This document shows, one piece after another, positions 47,501 through 60,313 of a DNA stretch of 64,000 nt. How positions within the stretch are numbered: the first letter of the stretch is position 1; every line of letters begins with the position of its first letter. The position numbers and the translations under genes were made by a program. The notes under the pieces are model-generated. The model was given only the letters and a program-made list of their open reading frames with translations, was not told where the DNA came from and did no database searches. Origin of the DNA: Perkinsus marinus ATCC 50983 (taxonomy: Eukaryota > Perkinsozoa > Perkinsida > Perkinsidae); the NCBI RefSeq assembly GCF_000006405.1, contig NW_003215247.1, positions 184,568-248,567 on the forward strand, in the 5' to 3' direction.

Positions 47501-49190
47501 CTGATAAGTAGGGACAACCATGCATGGTGTCGGTCTAGTGGCCATATTTAGGTATGACCACGCTATTGCGCAGTTGTTATACAACTTCCCTCTGGATCAT
47601 AAGAATAGTGATGGAAACCTGTTTTGGTCTGGTCCCAAGAGGCCTCCACAGGTAGTAAAACTATTCCTATTATTAAACCATTACGCTTGTCGATGATAGG
47701 TTATTCATTATGACCCTAATGATGAACTGCATGTAGCCTTTGTGTTCGCCTGTGCCAATCTCTATGCTACAGTATTGGGTATACCAGTGGCACATGATAA
47801 GGAGGAGATTAGAGAGCTATCAATGAAGTGCACTATCATCCCGTTTGCACCACGCAATATGAAGATCAAAGTCAGTGATGATGATACCAGTACTGAGGAG
47901 GGAGCATGTATGGATGATGAGGAAGCAGTCCAGGTGAATAATAAAATACTCTTTCTTGTTACGATATCTAACAACCATCATCATGATTGCTGTTGCCAGA
48001 CCTTAGCGGAGCAAATGCGCAGCATCGATCCGGAGCTCAGAAGTAACCTACAGAAGCGTATCAGCCCAGCTGAGTTCGAAAAGGATGATGATACCAACTT
48101 CCATATCGACTTCATTGCAGCCTCGGCCAACTTGCGTGCTAGAAACTATAAGATCAACGAGGCTGATAGGAATAAGGTAGTAGCCTGATAAATCACGAGG
48201 ACCTTGAGCACTGTGAATCAGGTTAAAATGATAGCGGGTAAAATTATCCCAGCTATAGCTACTACCACCGCCATGGTTACTGGTATGGTATCTTGTGAGC
48301 TCTTGAAGGTCCTTATGGATGAAGGGAATGAGTAGTGATATCATCAGGTGGCATTATCGTTAATGGGATCCTCATCTTGTTGTTGTTCAGATACGACATT
48401 GAAAGGTATAAGAATTCTTTTGTCAATCTCGCCTTGCCTACATGGATCCTTAGCGAGCCTCTTCCACCTGTGAGTCGGCTGCATATGATGATAATTGCAA
48501 CGAGTTGTGGATCATTCAGATGAAGACAGTATCAAAGGAGTATGACCCCATCGCTATGGGGCCAGTGAGAGCCAAGCCTGAGGGTTTTACTCCATGGATG
48601 AAGTTGGTCATAAATCATGGCCCTGAAGGCACTCTGAGGGAGTTGATCGATTGGCTTGCTAAGGAGCAGAATGCCGAGGTAAAACTATCAATGTATTTGT
48701 CATACATCCATCATTTAAATGAGCATGTGATGCTCCTATTCCGATTCTCATCTCTCGCGTGGTGGGACTGCAAAGTGCATCCATGTAATTGGTTGTGGGC
48801 ATTCCCGTGCGTAGCATATCCTCAGAACGATTCATACTTGATATGCATGTATCGATTGAAACCCCCACGTTCCACTGTAGTGGTATCACTCTCGATGCTT
48901 ATGCCCTTCGGTGGCTAGTGTTGATCATATCAGGTTATGATCCTCTCATCCGGGAATGCATGCCTCTATAATGCATTCCTTCCCGCACATAAGAAGCGTT
49001 TGGATCAGAAGATGCCTGAGCTCTATGAGGAGATCACTAAACAAAAGATCCCTCCTACTAGGTAAGACTACTGGGGTTTCTGGAGATTATCCTCTCTCAT
49101 AGGAACTACTTGGTGCTTGAAGTATCTGCCAGTGATATGGATGACCAAGTGGATACAACCCTACCGACTATCAAGTACATATTCCAATAG
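44584..49190 (+). CDS. UBA1: Ubiquitin-activating enzyme E1
   Basis: E1 enzyme that adenylates ubiquitin and loads it onto E2s. It starts [20 protein letters not shown]. The inactive adenylation half shows [20 protein letters not shown] and [18 protein letters not shown]. Then [26 protein letters not shown] and [10 protein letters not shown] precede the active half: [57 protein letters not shown] and [20 protein letters not shown]. The catalytic Cys sits in [22 protein letters not shown]; its TGT codon is split by a 49-nt intron (47,145-47,193). The C-terminal ubiquitin-fold domain begins around 48,490 ([19 protein letters not shown]) and ends [10 protein letters not shown] at 49190. About 20 exons. 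The next gene starts 168 bp downstream. Confidence 0.94.
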
Positions 49191-49357
49191 ATGGGTATAT
49201 ATGATGATAGCAACACTATGAGGGTTGTTATGACTATCTTTGTACCTTCTGTTTCGTCTGGGCAATCATAGCTCATATGTACAGCTCTACTCATACTGGT
49301 GTTGCGTTTATCCACACATTCAGGGGAAAAAGATCCTTTTCCATAGTACCCATCACG

Positions 49358-51723
49358 ATGAGGTCCCCAACGGTTGCAACACTGGTGTTGGGATTGGCTC
49401 TTCTCTGTCAATTCATCACGAGTGGTTATGAGATGCTAACTATGAAGCGGAGCATGGTGACAATCAGTGAGTCCGGTTTCGTTATTGGAGGCATACTAAA
49501 TTGGTGTCATGACCAGGTATGAATAAGGTATGGCCCTTCTCGAATCCTACAGAGACCTACCGTTATTATGATCTTCCCTTCTGCCAGCCAGAGGTTATTG
49601 GGACACATTGGATGAGTTTCGGGCAGGTGAAATTCACTCACATGCTGAACCACTCAATAACGAAATCTCCCTTTCATCTCTCTGTTTCATGCTCAGATCC
49701 TCAGAGGGGACAGACTAGTGAATTCAATATACAAGTTTCAATTCGGGATAGATTTGCCAAAGACTCAAGTATGTCAGAAGACTTTCACGAAGGAAGAGCT
49801 TGAGGTTCTCAAGGCGGCTGTGAAGGATAGCTACATGTTCGAGATGTTCGTAAGTCTAAGCTATACATCTCTTGTGAGTTAGAGTGACGCCTCATCTCAC
49901 ATTCAGGTAGAAGGGCTACCAGTCGTGAATCCCATAGGTGCTATGTCTATTGAGGATTCTGGCTCTCGTGACACCGACACAAAAGACAGGTTATACAGGT
50001 CTCTTTGTGTATTCAGCGCTCCAGTGATTTGCCATATAATCTTCCTATTTAGCTCTGTCACTCTGTCCTAGTTCTCTCTTAGGTATTTCTTATTGAACTA
50101 TTTCGAATTTATTATGGGCTATAATAACGATGCAGTGGTATCGGTGAATATAACAGCAGACTTAGACCTGCAACATCTGATAGAGATCACCGATGTTGAT
50201 GCTGCTACTAGGAAGCTGGACGTACCATTCTATTATTCAGTCAAATGGGTCAGTGATAATACTGTAACAGTATCTCTCTGTTATATTATGCTCCGGCTCA
50301 GGTCGAATCTCCTATTACCAAATCCGAGGCATTAGAGATGCAATTGAAGGCTGCATTGATGTCGGGTTCTGACCAACCCATCGAGATTCATATATTGGCC
50401 ATCATTAACTCCTTCGTCCTCGTTATGCTCATACTATCATTGCTACTACTCGTTATCATAAGGGTAGTACGACTTTCCTCATCGTATATATACGTATTTC
50501 TCTATGCCTCTTGCCTAGGTTGTTCGATCGGATCTCTCACGTTATCTGGCTATACCCGATGATGAGCTGGCAGCTATTGAGGAGGAAACTGGTTGGAAAC
50601 TACTCTATGCCGATGTATTCCGACCGCCGGCCCATAGGCTATTACTATCGGCAGCGGTTGGTGCTGGGGTAGTCTCGTTGCATTCATCTATCTATTGATG
50701 ATATCTCTTCCTTTCTCAGACACAGCTATTGCTAGCCGTTGTCCTAGTCGTAATGGTTGGGTGTATTGGTTTGTATTATAGGAGAGGAGCTGTGATGACG
50801 GCAGGGATCATCTCATACCTCATCACCGCGGCATCAGGTCATAACCTCGAGCCCGCATAGTTTAACCTTCCTCCTCCTTTATTCCTTTTCACATCTCAGG
50901 TGGATATGTATCCGCAAGACTATATAACTCTCTAGGAGGGGAGAAGTGGGCATGGAACATCTTCGTAACAGCCATTGCATTTATGGGCCCTACTTTCGCT
51001 ATATGGACGTTCCTTAATACCGTTGCTATAGCGTGAGGGCATGGGTGTGCATGCTGGAGGGTCATCATTGCTGCTCGATATAGGTATAATTCTACTGCAG
51101 CATGGCCCTTGGCTACCATACTCTTCATTATTACTATTTGGGCATGCGTGACTTTCCCTCTGACTGTGATTGGGGGAATCGTTGGAAGGCATAAGTCAAT
51201 GAAAAAGAAGACTGAAGCTGGAGGCAACCTATTCCCTTGCAAGACCAATAAGCTTGCTAGAGAGATACCATCTTGCCACTGGTATCAGAGCTCTACTTGC
51301 CAGATGTTAGCTGCTGGCTTCCTACCCTTCTCTGCTATCTATATTGAGCTTCACTATGTCTTCAACTCGGTATGGGGTCCTAAGCTGTATACCTTTTATG
51401 GTATACTCCTGTTAGCCTCATTATTAGTATTCCTCGTGGCTGCTGCTGTTACTGTCCTCTTCACGTATTTGCATTTGAATGTAGAGGACCATAGATGGTG
51501 GTGGAGATCCTTCATATCTGGTGGTTCAGTGAGTGCCTTTTTTTATGTCTATTGTTGCTACTACTATATCCAAACGAGCATGACAGGTCTTCTACAGGTA
51601 TCATTCTATTTCCTCTATTCCCTCATTATAGCATATGCAATCTTCCTTATGCTGGGTACCGCCAGTTTCCTGGCTACCTACTACTTCGTCTGGTACATCT
51701 ATTCGAGAATTAAGGTAGATTAG
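49358..51723 (+). CDS. TM9SF nonaspanin (EMP70 family)
   Basis: Nine-transmembrane protein of Golgi and endosomes, linked to sorting of membrane cargo. The ATG at 49358 gives a signal peptide (MRSPTVATLVLGLALLCQF). The lumenal domain has NKVWPFSNPTETYRYYDLPF and, later, LNYFEFIMGYNNDAVVSVNI. The membrane part shows IEIHILAIINSFVLVMLILS, EETGWKLLYADVFRPP, TREIPSCHWYQSSTCQ-like PREIP box, MLAAGFLPFSAIYIELHYVF and EDHRWWWRSFISGGS. The last residues are RIKVD. A terminal K-x-D/E tail in this family binds coatomer and holds the protein in the Golgi, and here K-V-D fits. About ten exons. Confidence 0.93.
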
Positions 51724-52097
51724 CATATGTCAGGAGTTAAGTAGGCCTTACAGCTTGGTCATAACGCTGGTCCATCTTGGTGGACTTTTATTGATGGTTT
51801 GCTAATGGTTTAACGATGGCATTTTACAGTAACATTCAAGCAATCGACATCGGGGTAAAGGAAAAGATATTATCATTTACATTATCTTCGCTCCAGGCTC
51901 AGCTCGCAGTTTTTCGAATGAGAAAGAATTTGATGGTATAATTGCATTGTCGTCGTTGTCGTTGGTGCTGAGGACCATCGTCCCGCGAAGAGGTTTGTGT
52001 TAACGTTATGAATGATGGTATGAGTTGGTAGACTTCTTGAGTTAGAACATCCCTCTACATCATCCATCAGTTGCTTTCAGTAGCTGTTGTTGTTGCA
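51724..52097. other. Intergenic region
   Basis: About 370 bp between the nonaspanin stop and the next start. No feature recognised beyond a short GTCGTCGTTGTCGTTG stretch near 51,949. Confidence 0.4.
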
Positions 52098-53186
52098 ATG
52101 ATGGTTGGCATTCTCAATCGTCTTCACAGCAGCAGTAAGATGACAGGTATGGAGTTCCTAGGTGTCCTCATCTTTATCATTGGCTTCTATAATGTGGTCC
52201 TTATAGGCGGGGTAGGATATTTTACACGTGCTTGGCCGAGAGATGGTGAGGAGGTGTTTTGGGGATATGAGGATGGGTTATGGGATCATCCAGAGCCTAA
52301 CTATAAGGTCCTACCCTGGGTAGCGGAGTTCTATGCTGTTGTTAGTGCTATACCTCTTGCTGGTATAACCTTACTTTATCAAGCTATACGGTATAGATAT
52401 GATAGGGTAGTATTGGTATTATGTCTTATGGATGTATGGATGTATACCTGCGCATTCTTCTCACATATGACATTGTATCCACCTCTTAATGCTATCACAC
52501 TAACCTCGGTCCTCACTAACTCTCTATATACCTTCTTCATGTATTCGTGGATGGCTGGTGGGCCGTTGAAGTCTACTCCCATACGTGCTATCCTTACTGT
52601 TACTATCTGGCTTTTTATCGTGCAGTGTGTCAGGACTCTGCCTGCTATGTTCGGCCATAGAGGGGGTGTTCCTGCTCTCTTGGTCATCCAAGTCCCGGCT
52701 GTTGTTGCCGCAGCTTCGGGAGCAGCATGGATGCGGCATAACTGTGAGGAGAGGGAGAAGGCCATTTATGGTCCCCTCCTTTTCTCTGGAGCCCTCCTAA
52801 TCCTGGCCATGGGTGTCAGTGTTATCGAGGTCGTCTACGGCCAGTACTGTCAGGATCATTACTTTGGTAACTTCCCACTTTTCCACGTAATAATCCACAC
52901 ACTAGAGCAGATCGGTATTTACCTATACGGTGTAATGGTAGCCTCGATCCGGCATACCATCAATGAGCCCCGTAAAGGAGCTAAATTAGAGTACTGTGGT
53001 GGATGGCTACCCTACCTTAGATTGGCTTCTTCTAGCTGCTATGAGGGTATCGCTAGGTCGGCACCTAGTGTAGTGCCTAATGATACACCCCCTCGTGGAG
53101 GATCGGGTAGATATAATCTCAGGAAGCGTGTTTCCAAGACTCCTACTGGTCCCAGTGCTATGGAGGATTCTATGTCTGCTGAGTAG
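52098..53186 (+). CDS. Alkaline ceramidase-like seven-TM protein
   Basis: Single-exon protein of about 362 residues from the ATG at 52098. The frame is open a further 27 nt upstream without an ATG. It has seven or more hydrophobic helices. FWGYEDGLWDHPEPNYKVLP followed by WVAEFYAVVSAIPL resembles the ceramidase (CREST) opening 'YWG..xSTxDWCExNYxVSxYIAEFxNTxSN'. SHMTLY and, near the end, FHVIIHTLEQIGIYLYG match the zinc-site His and HxxxH. In alkaline ceramidase 3 a Ser four residues before the first His and an Asp eleven after it also act in catalysis; here those positions hold Ala and Thr. It is therefore a divergent and perhaps non-ceramidase member. The tail is soluble and Ser/Pro-rich. 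Confidence 0.65.
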   Translation: MMVGILNRLHSSSKMTGMEFLGVLIFIIGFYNVVLIGGVGYFTRAWPRDGEEVFWGYEDGLWDHPEPNYKVLPWVAEFYAVVSAIPLAGITLLYQAIRYRYDRVVLVLCLMDVWMYTCAFFSHMTLYPPLNAITLTSVLTNSLYTFFMYSWMAGGPLKSTPIRAILTVTIWLFIVQCVRTLPAMFGHRGGVPALLVIQVPAVVAAASGAAWMRHNCEEREKAIYGPLLFSGALLILAMGVSVIEVVYGQYCQDHYFGNFPLFHVIIHTLEQIGIYLYGVMVASIRHTINEPRKGAKLEYCGGWLPYLRLASSSCYEGIARSAPSVVPNDTPPRGGSGRYNLRKRVSKTPTGPSAMEDSMSAE

Positions 53187-53470
53187 AGCTATCCTAGTTC
53201 TGTCAGCGTCGAGATGTTAGTTTCAGTTTGAGCGGTTGCAGGAGCATAATTGATGATGACCTCCTGTCTTCTCAATGTAGTTTTATTGTGACATAAAAGA
53301 AGTGGCGTTGCTAGTGTTCATGTCAACGATAGGGGTATTGTAGTCCTGCATTGGGCCGCTATTTCTTATATCAACTGCTCTTTATTATCGAGGCAATGAG
53401 TCTGCGTCGGGTGTGTCGGGCCGATATTGTTGCTGTTCTCTCCCGTTAGTTTCTCTCGTCAACTTGCTTC

Positions 53471-55437
53471 ATGTCTCCCTCTCCTCACCCAGCTTCCTCG
53501 GAGGCTTCTTCATCCCGTCAGCAGCAGCAACAACAGCCAGTGGCTAACTCTGATACTATTGGTATTCTGTCTCTGATAGGTAGAGATATATGTGCTCCTT
53601 CAGATAACAAGAAGCGTGTACGGTATATCTGTTACTTGTGTCGTAGGAGATTCCCTGGCCTGGAACAACTGAATAAGCATGAAAGGCTCTCCGATCTCCA
53701 TAGGAGCAACCTCGAGGTAAAGGTCGCTATCATAGTCTCTACTATAATCACGGTCATTGGAGGCATTATCATTATCATGCCGTCTGTACTTCTAGAAGCT
53801 GGAGCAGAGTACATTATCGCGACGACTTGAGTTGCGTCAACAGCTGCAAGCTATACGTAGGGACCTCGATGCTTTGAGTGAACATCAGAGTCCAAGCTGG
53901 GATGAAGGGGCAACTCAAGACATGGACAATGGTTTGAAAAAGCAATATAAACGTCAACAGTTGCAGCTAAGTATGAAGCAGGCTGAGATGGAACTAGGTC
54001 TGATGATGATGCTTGCTGATTGAGTGATGTTAATCCTGCTGCCTTTTATAGGGGTTTTGCATGAGAAGTGGGAAGAACGTCGTAGAGCTCCAACAACGAC
54101 TCATATCGATCAGTCAGGAGATTCTCACAATCGTGCTGAGCAGTTGCAGAATCTCTCTAAGGAGGCAGACACTCGGCCGACACTGACTATGGATCCGGTT
54201 TCACTCAGCGATGGCGGGGTGAGCCTATGGATAGGTGCTGAGACGTGGAAGGGCAACAAACCTACTCAAGAGGACAGGTGAGGAGTCATGCTGAGGCAAT
54301 GTGCCCAACTAACATACGTAAGGTTCGTTTTGGATATGAAAATTAAGACACCAGATGGGGATCCTTATGTACATGGAGTAGCTGTATATGATGGGCATAG
54401 TGGAGGTGCATGTGCGGACTATGTGGTAGTACTACTACTAGTAGCGGGAGTGGGGATGACTAGTAACAACTGGAGGGCAGGTAGAACATCTGGGCAAGAC
54501 TATTACACAGTGTTTGCGGGCTAAGCCGACAGAGCAGGCCTTTGTGGCACGATTAAAGCAAAGTGTTAGGGAGGCATTCATACTCACAGATGACGACTTC
54601 CTACAGCTAGCTAGCAATCATCAAATGCCTGATGGTAAGAATGCCTTCTCGAAACAGTAGGTAGTAGTGTTTTAGGGACTACTGCTATCATTGGACTCTT
54701 CTGGGCTGACAGCTATCATCGTGTGAAATTGCTCACAGCTCATGTTGGTGATTCTCGTGGAGTTTTGGGTAAACAGGATGGCTCTATGTCGATGAGACTG
54801 ACCGAGGATCATAAACCTAATCGGGAGGATGAGGCTCAGTGGATATCGGAGCACGGTGGGAACCTAGCTGAGGTCAATGGTATATGGCGGGTCTTTACTC
54901 CTACCGCAGTGAAGGTCGGAGATAAGGTAATAGGCATGGACTAGGAAAACGTTAGGGTTGGGATATGTTAGCTGTAGGTCCTGCAATGGGGTTTAGCTGT
55001 GTCGAGGTCTCTTGGGGACCTTCCATTGAAGAGGCCTCAAGCTGTTATCCAGGCCCAAGCCGAGGTCAGTGTTTTCGACATCAACCCTAATGAGGATCGG
55101 GCAGTTGTCCTGGCTACAGATGGCATTTACGATGTCCTCACTGATCAAGAGGTGGGCTTCACTGTCTACGGTCTATGCCGTGGTTACACATCGTCCTCAG
55201 GTAATATCTCTGATATCACCCCTCTCCAGCAAGCCATCACTCCGGCCGGAAGTGGGGGCTCGACGGATACTACGACGTAGTTATGAGCGGCTCTCTGATG
55301 ATAATCTAACGGCAGTGGTGATATATATGATGCCTCCAGGAGTAAAGGAGACGCTTGACCTATCAGCAAAGAAGCGGCCATCGAAGGCCAGTGATGAGAG
55401 TCTTAGCTCTGAGAGTATCAAGCGGCAACGTAAATGA
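53471..55437 (+). CDS. C2H2 finger - coiled coil - PP2C phosphatase fusion
   Basis: Predicted metal-dependent Ser/Thr phosphatase with an unusual front end. It starts MSPSPHPASSEASSSRQQ. RYICYLCRRRFPGLEQLNKH with ERLSDLHRSNLE is a C2H2 finger of the kind seen in splicing factors RBM5/RBM10. The next exon joins in frame as KLEQSTLSRRLELRQQLQAI, a coiled coil, and MKQAEMELG joins to VLHEKWEERRRAP, whose exon runs unbroken into the PP2C start (LWIGAETWKGNKPTQEDRF). All PP2C motifs follow: VAVYDGHSGG, AHVGDSRGVL, LTEDHKPNREDE, LAVSRSLGDLPLK, VVLATDGIYDVL and SDDNLTAVVI. The metal-binding Asp residues are kept. The C-terminus is Lys/Arg-rich (AKKRPSKA, IKRQRK), a possible nuclear signal. About seven exons. 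Confidence 0.8.
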
Positions 55438-55917
55438 TCATACTCTCACTAGTTGCATTATGCCGCATCTTCATACCCATTGGCTTGTGTTAAGGCTCCG
55501 CCCATTCTCTGTCCAGCTTGTGGCTGTTAGGCCAGGAGGGAGTAAGACCATCAGTGAGGCCGTACAATTTAAGTCAATTCACAGTCGGAAGTGTATGCAC
55601 TATGCCCTATGAGGCACGTGACATTCTTGTAAGACATCACGTAACACGCTGAATCGAAGCGTAACGAAATCACGCTGCTATCACGCGTCGACGCGCAATC
55701 GGTAGGAGGTCAGCAGCAGTACCACCCACAATCCTTTCGCGAACAATTGTTTCCCTGGTCTTTGCAATGCATAGTATGCATACCCATCTCGGAGTTCTTC
55801 TCGGCCTTTCAGTCTCTGATCATATATTCGATGTATATTCTACAACCAGACGGGACTAAAGACACAACTGATAAGCATCTTTGGGCACTACCTGTTACTT
55901 TGCTACTAGCTGAACAG
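55438..55917. other. Intergenic region
   Basis: About 480 bp before the kinase gene. It contains several CACG/ACGT words near 55,613-55,690 (CACGTGACATT, CATCACGTAACACG, ATCACGCGTCGACGCG) but no gene that I can support. Confidence 0.4.
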
Positions 55918-58087
<2,170 letters not shown>

Positions 58088-59072
58088 GCCTTCTGGCCTC
58101 AGCTTCTTATCGCTTGACAGGTCCACCTAACAGCTCTGAGCCTGGGATGCCTCCGACTATTCAAGAGTGAAGTAATTTAAAAGTGTCCATGATGAGGTGG
58201 TGAAACCTTTATTAAGTCTATCGAAGTCGAGAATGGTTCTTTATCCTTCCAATCCAGTGCTAGAGTCGTGCGAGTGCTGTACAATTTCGGGCCCTACTCC
58301 ATATAATGGTTTAGTGAAGATGCATCAAAGTGAAGGCTCGTTGTAACTCATCGTATTTGTGAAGTACATGGATTCTCCTCCCCATCTCCAGGAGAGGCTC
58401 TCCTGAGACCGACTATGAGCCTCCCGCTCTCGAGGAAGAGCGAGTGCATACGAGTTCGTTGTTGGGTCTGAGCTAACACTCAACCCAAATCCTCTCGACT
58501 ATGGACTATCATCCTTGCTAGCATACTCCTTGATGCTCTCATGGAGTAGAATGTGACAATCTGCTTGTCAAGTTGGGGGGAGTCTTCCGAATCGGACGAC
58601 CTGACGGGATCTCCAGCTGTGGTAGTGTCCCGTGCTTGGGAATCACACTTGATGGTGTGCCCGTATTATCCTCGTGTATGATTGCTCTCATACAGGCGCC
58701 TTCTGGGACTATCTGCTTCATCGATACTGTATAGCAGTGATCCATGCAGTACGAAATAAACAACTAAAGCTCATGTGTGTTCACGGAAATCCTCGAGACA
58801 ATGTCTAGTTAAGACAGTTGTTTCAACTAGCATGGCAGCTATCCCAGTAGAGCAGAGGTGTGGTACATTGAAAATTAATGATTCATCTGTCGCATTTAAT
58901 CATTAACCAGCTCATTATGTCTGGGAGGTAGTTCATCGTCCTTCCGACACCTTGAGCATACGTGTTTGAGCATCCTCTTATCCAAAGCAGGTACCAAAGT
59001 ACCCTAAGGTTAATAGAATGAATGGGGTGAAGAAATGCTACGTGACTGAGATTACAATAACAAACTGTAAGT
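58088..59072. other. Intergenic region with one open stretch
   Basis: About 1 kb. Only one stretch looks coding: plus strand 58,534-58,734, translating as CDNLLVKLGGVFRIGRPDGI with SSCGSVPCLGITLDGVPVL and a stop. It has no start codon or recognisable family, and could be an isolated exon or relic. Confidence 0.35.
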
Positions 59073-59605
59073 CGTATCATGGCGAACATATGTCAGCCTC
59101 CACCGGCATTCTACATGTTCGATTTCATCCTCTCGAGCTGGTTCAGAGTACCACTCACCATATCAGCGAGACCTAAGAACACACAAAGCTCATATACTGG
59201 GCTTGAAGATGTACATGTTGCTGAAGACAAGACCCAACCTCGCTGGGATCGTAGGTCCCAATGGGAGCGGCAAGAGTGAGCTGTCTGAATAGAGTATTTG
59301 AACTACCCATAGCCACCGTTCATGGTGGGTGACCCACCGTGGGTCTACTCGATGCCGTTTCTTTCTGTCTGTGTGAGGGAGTAAGGAGACTCCGGAATGA
59401 CCGTTTCAAGAGTCTGCTGAATAGCAACTCTCTCAGAGAGTCGCGTGCGAGCTCTGCAGCAGCAGCAGCAAGGGTGGCACACGGGAGGAAAGATAGAAAA
59501 ATTATTTCCTTCCGATCCGGAAGTTCCGAAGCAAATTTGAATTTTGAAGGAAAAATGAAGGGAAATAAAATCCCACGAATACGGGTATGCGGGAGGAAAA
59601 CCTAA
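59073..59605 (+). pseudogene. SMC-type ATPase head fragment, truncated
   Basis: A plus-strand frame from 59,073 ends with [15 protein letters not shown], the Walker A block of SMC proteins, then hits a stop at 59,289. About 55 bp later a second frame continues the SMC order: GLLDAVSFCLCEGVRRLRND with RFKSLLNSN. It matches the '[20 protein letters not shown]..LR...L.DLI' start of SMC heads. No AG acceptor restores the join, and a 15-bp palindrome (59,324-59,338) lies between the parts. The second frame then turns into Ala/Lys-rich sequence and ends at 59605. The hinge, coiled coils and C-terminal head are absent downstream. This looks like a broken N-terminal fragment. Confidence 0.5.
59324..59338. 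repeat. 15-bp perfect palindrome
   Basis: GGTGGGT-G-ACCCACC, lying between the two halves of the SMC-like fragment where the reading frame is lost. Confidence 0.75.
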
Positions 59606-60313
59606 ACATGAAACCCGAACACGAGCCTTGTGACTCTGTGGCGAGTTAGTTTCGGTTTTCCATGTCATGGCGCCAGTGAGTTTTAGGCCGCTGTAGCTCT
59701 TGGATGGTCAAACTAGCAGATAATACTCACTTGTGTGACCATAGATTGTGAATGTATGGCCCTTCGCCGCCTAATCGTCGGCGACATATGATGTCAAATA
59801 AAATGGGTCAAAATGATCGACATCATGTTGGATAGTCTATCTAACCGTCCAATCGGGCCATGCATGGTCATCAAGTGAGAAGCCTGTACTAGTAGTACAG
59901 TACTACAGGTGTTCTGGTAGTATACCATCCATACGTCACTGGCGATTGACATCGCCGTATTCAGGGTTGGTAGTGGGTGGGTTAAAATTTCAGAATTCCC
60001 TTGTAGACCGATACCCACGGTCGGATTCGCGAGTAGCTCAGCTCTCATTAAGAGCCGTACTACTATTGCGAACTACAATTCTATAATAGAACTTCTATTA
60101 TAGTGATCGATTTCTCATTCATGATTCGCTAAGGTGCTTCAGCGTTACACAATTGTCTCCCAATCTTTCGAGTGCGTTGTGTTGGTATGGGCGTGCGCGT
60201 GGTGATACCTCCTTCCAGGGATTTCACAGACACTACACTCGTTAACTCATTCCGTTAATCAGGAAATTAAATTTTTTTCCTCGGCCAGCTCAAGATCGAC
60301 TTCCCCGTCTGTG
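59606..60313. other. Non-coding flank of the retroelement
   Basis: About 700 bp with no coding signal. A perfect inverted repeat is present at 60,081-60,103. It may include the 5' untranslated part of the retroelement remnant that follows. Confidence 0.4.
60081..60103. repeat. 23-nt perfect inverted repeat
   Basis: CTATAATAGAA and TTCTATTATAG pair perfectly around a single C. It lies about 210 bp before the first retroelement frame. Confidence 0.8.

Noticed and set aside
49429-49475. Possible one-base frameshift at the start of the nonaspanin
   Set aside because: Another frame looked attractive (DANYEAEHGD), but the signal-peptide frame joins in phase through a normal intron to NKVWPFSNPTETYRY, so no frameshift is needed.
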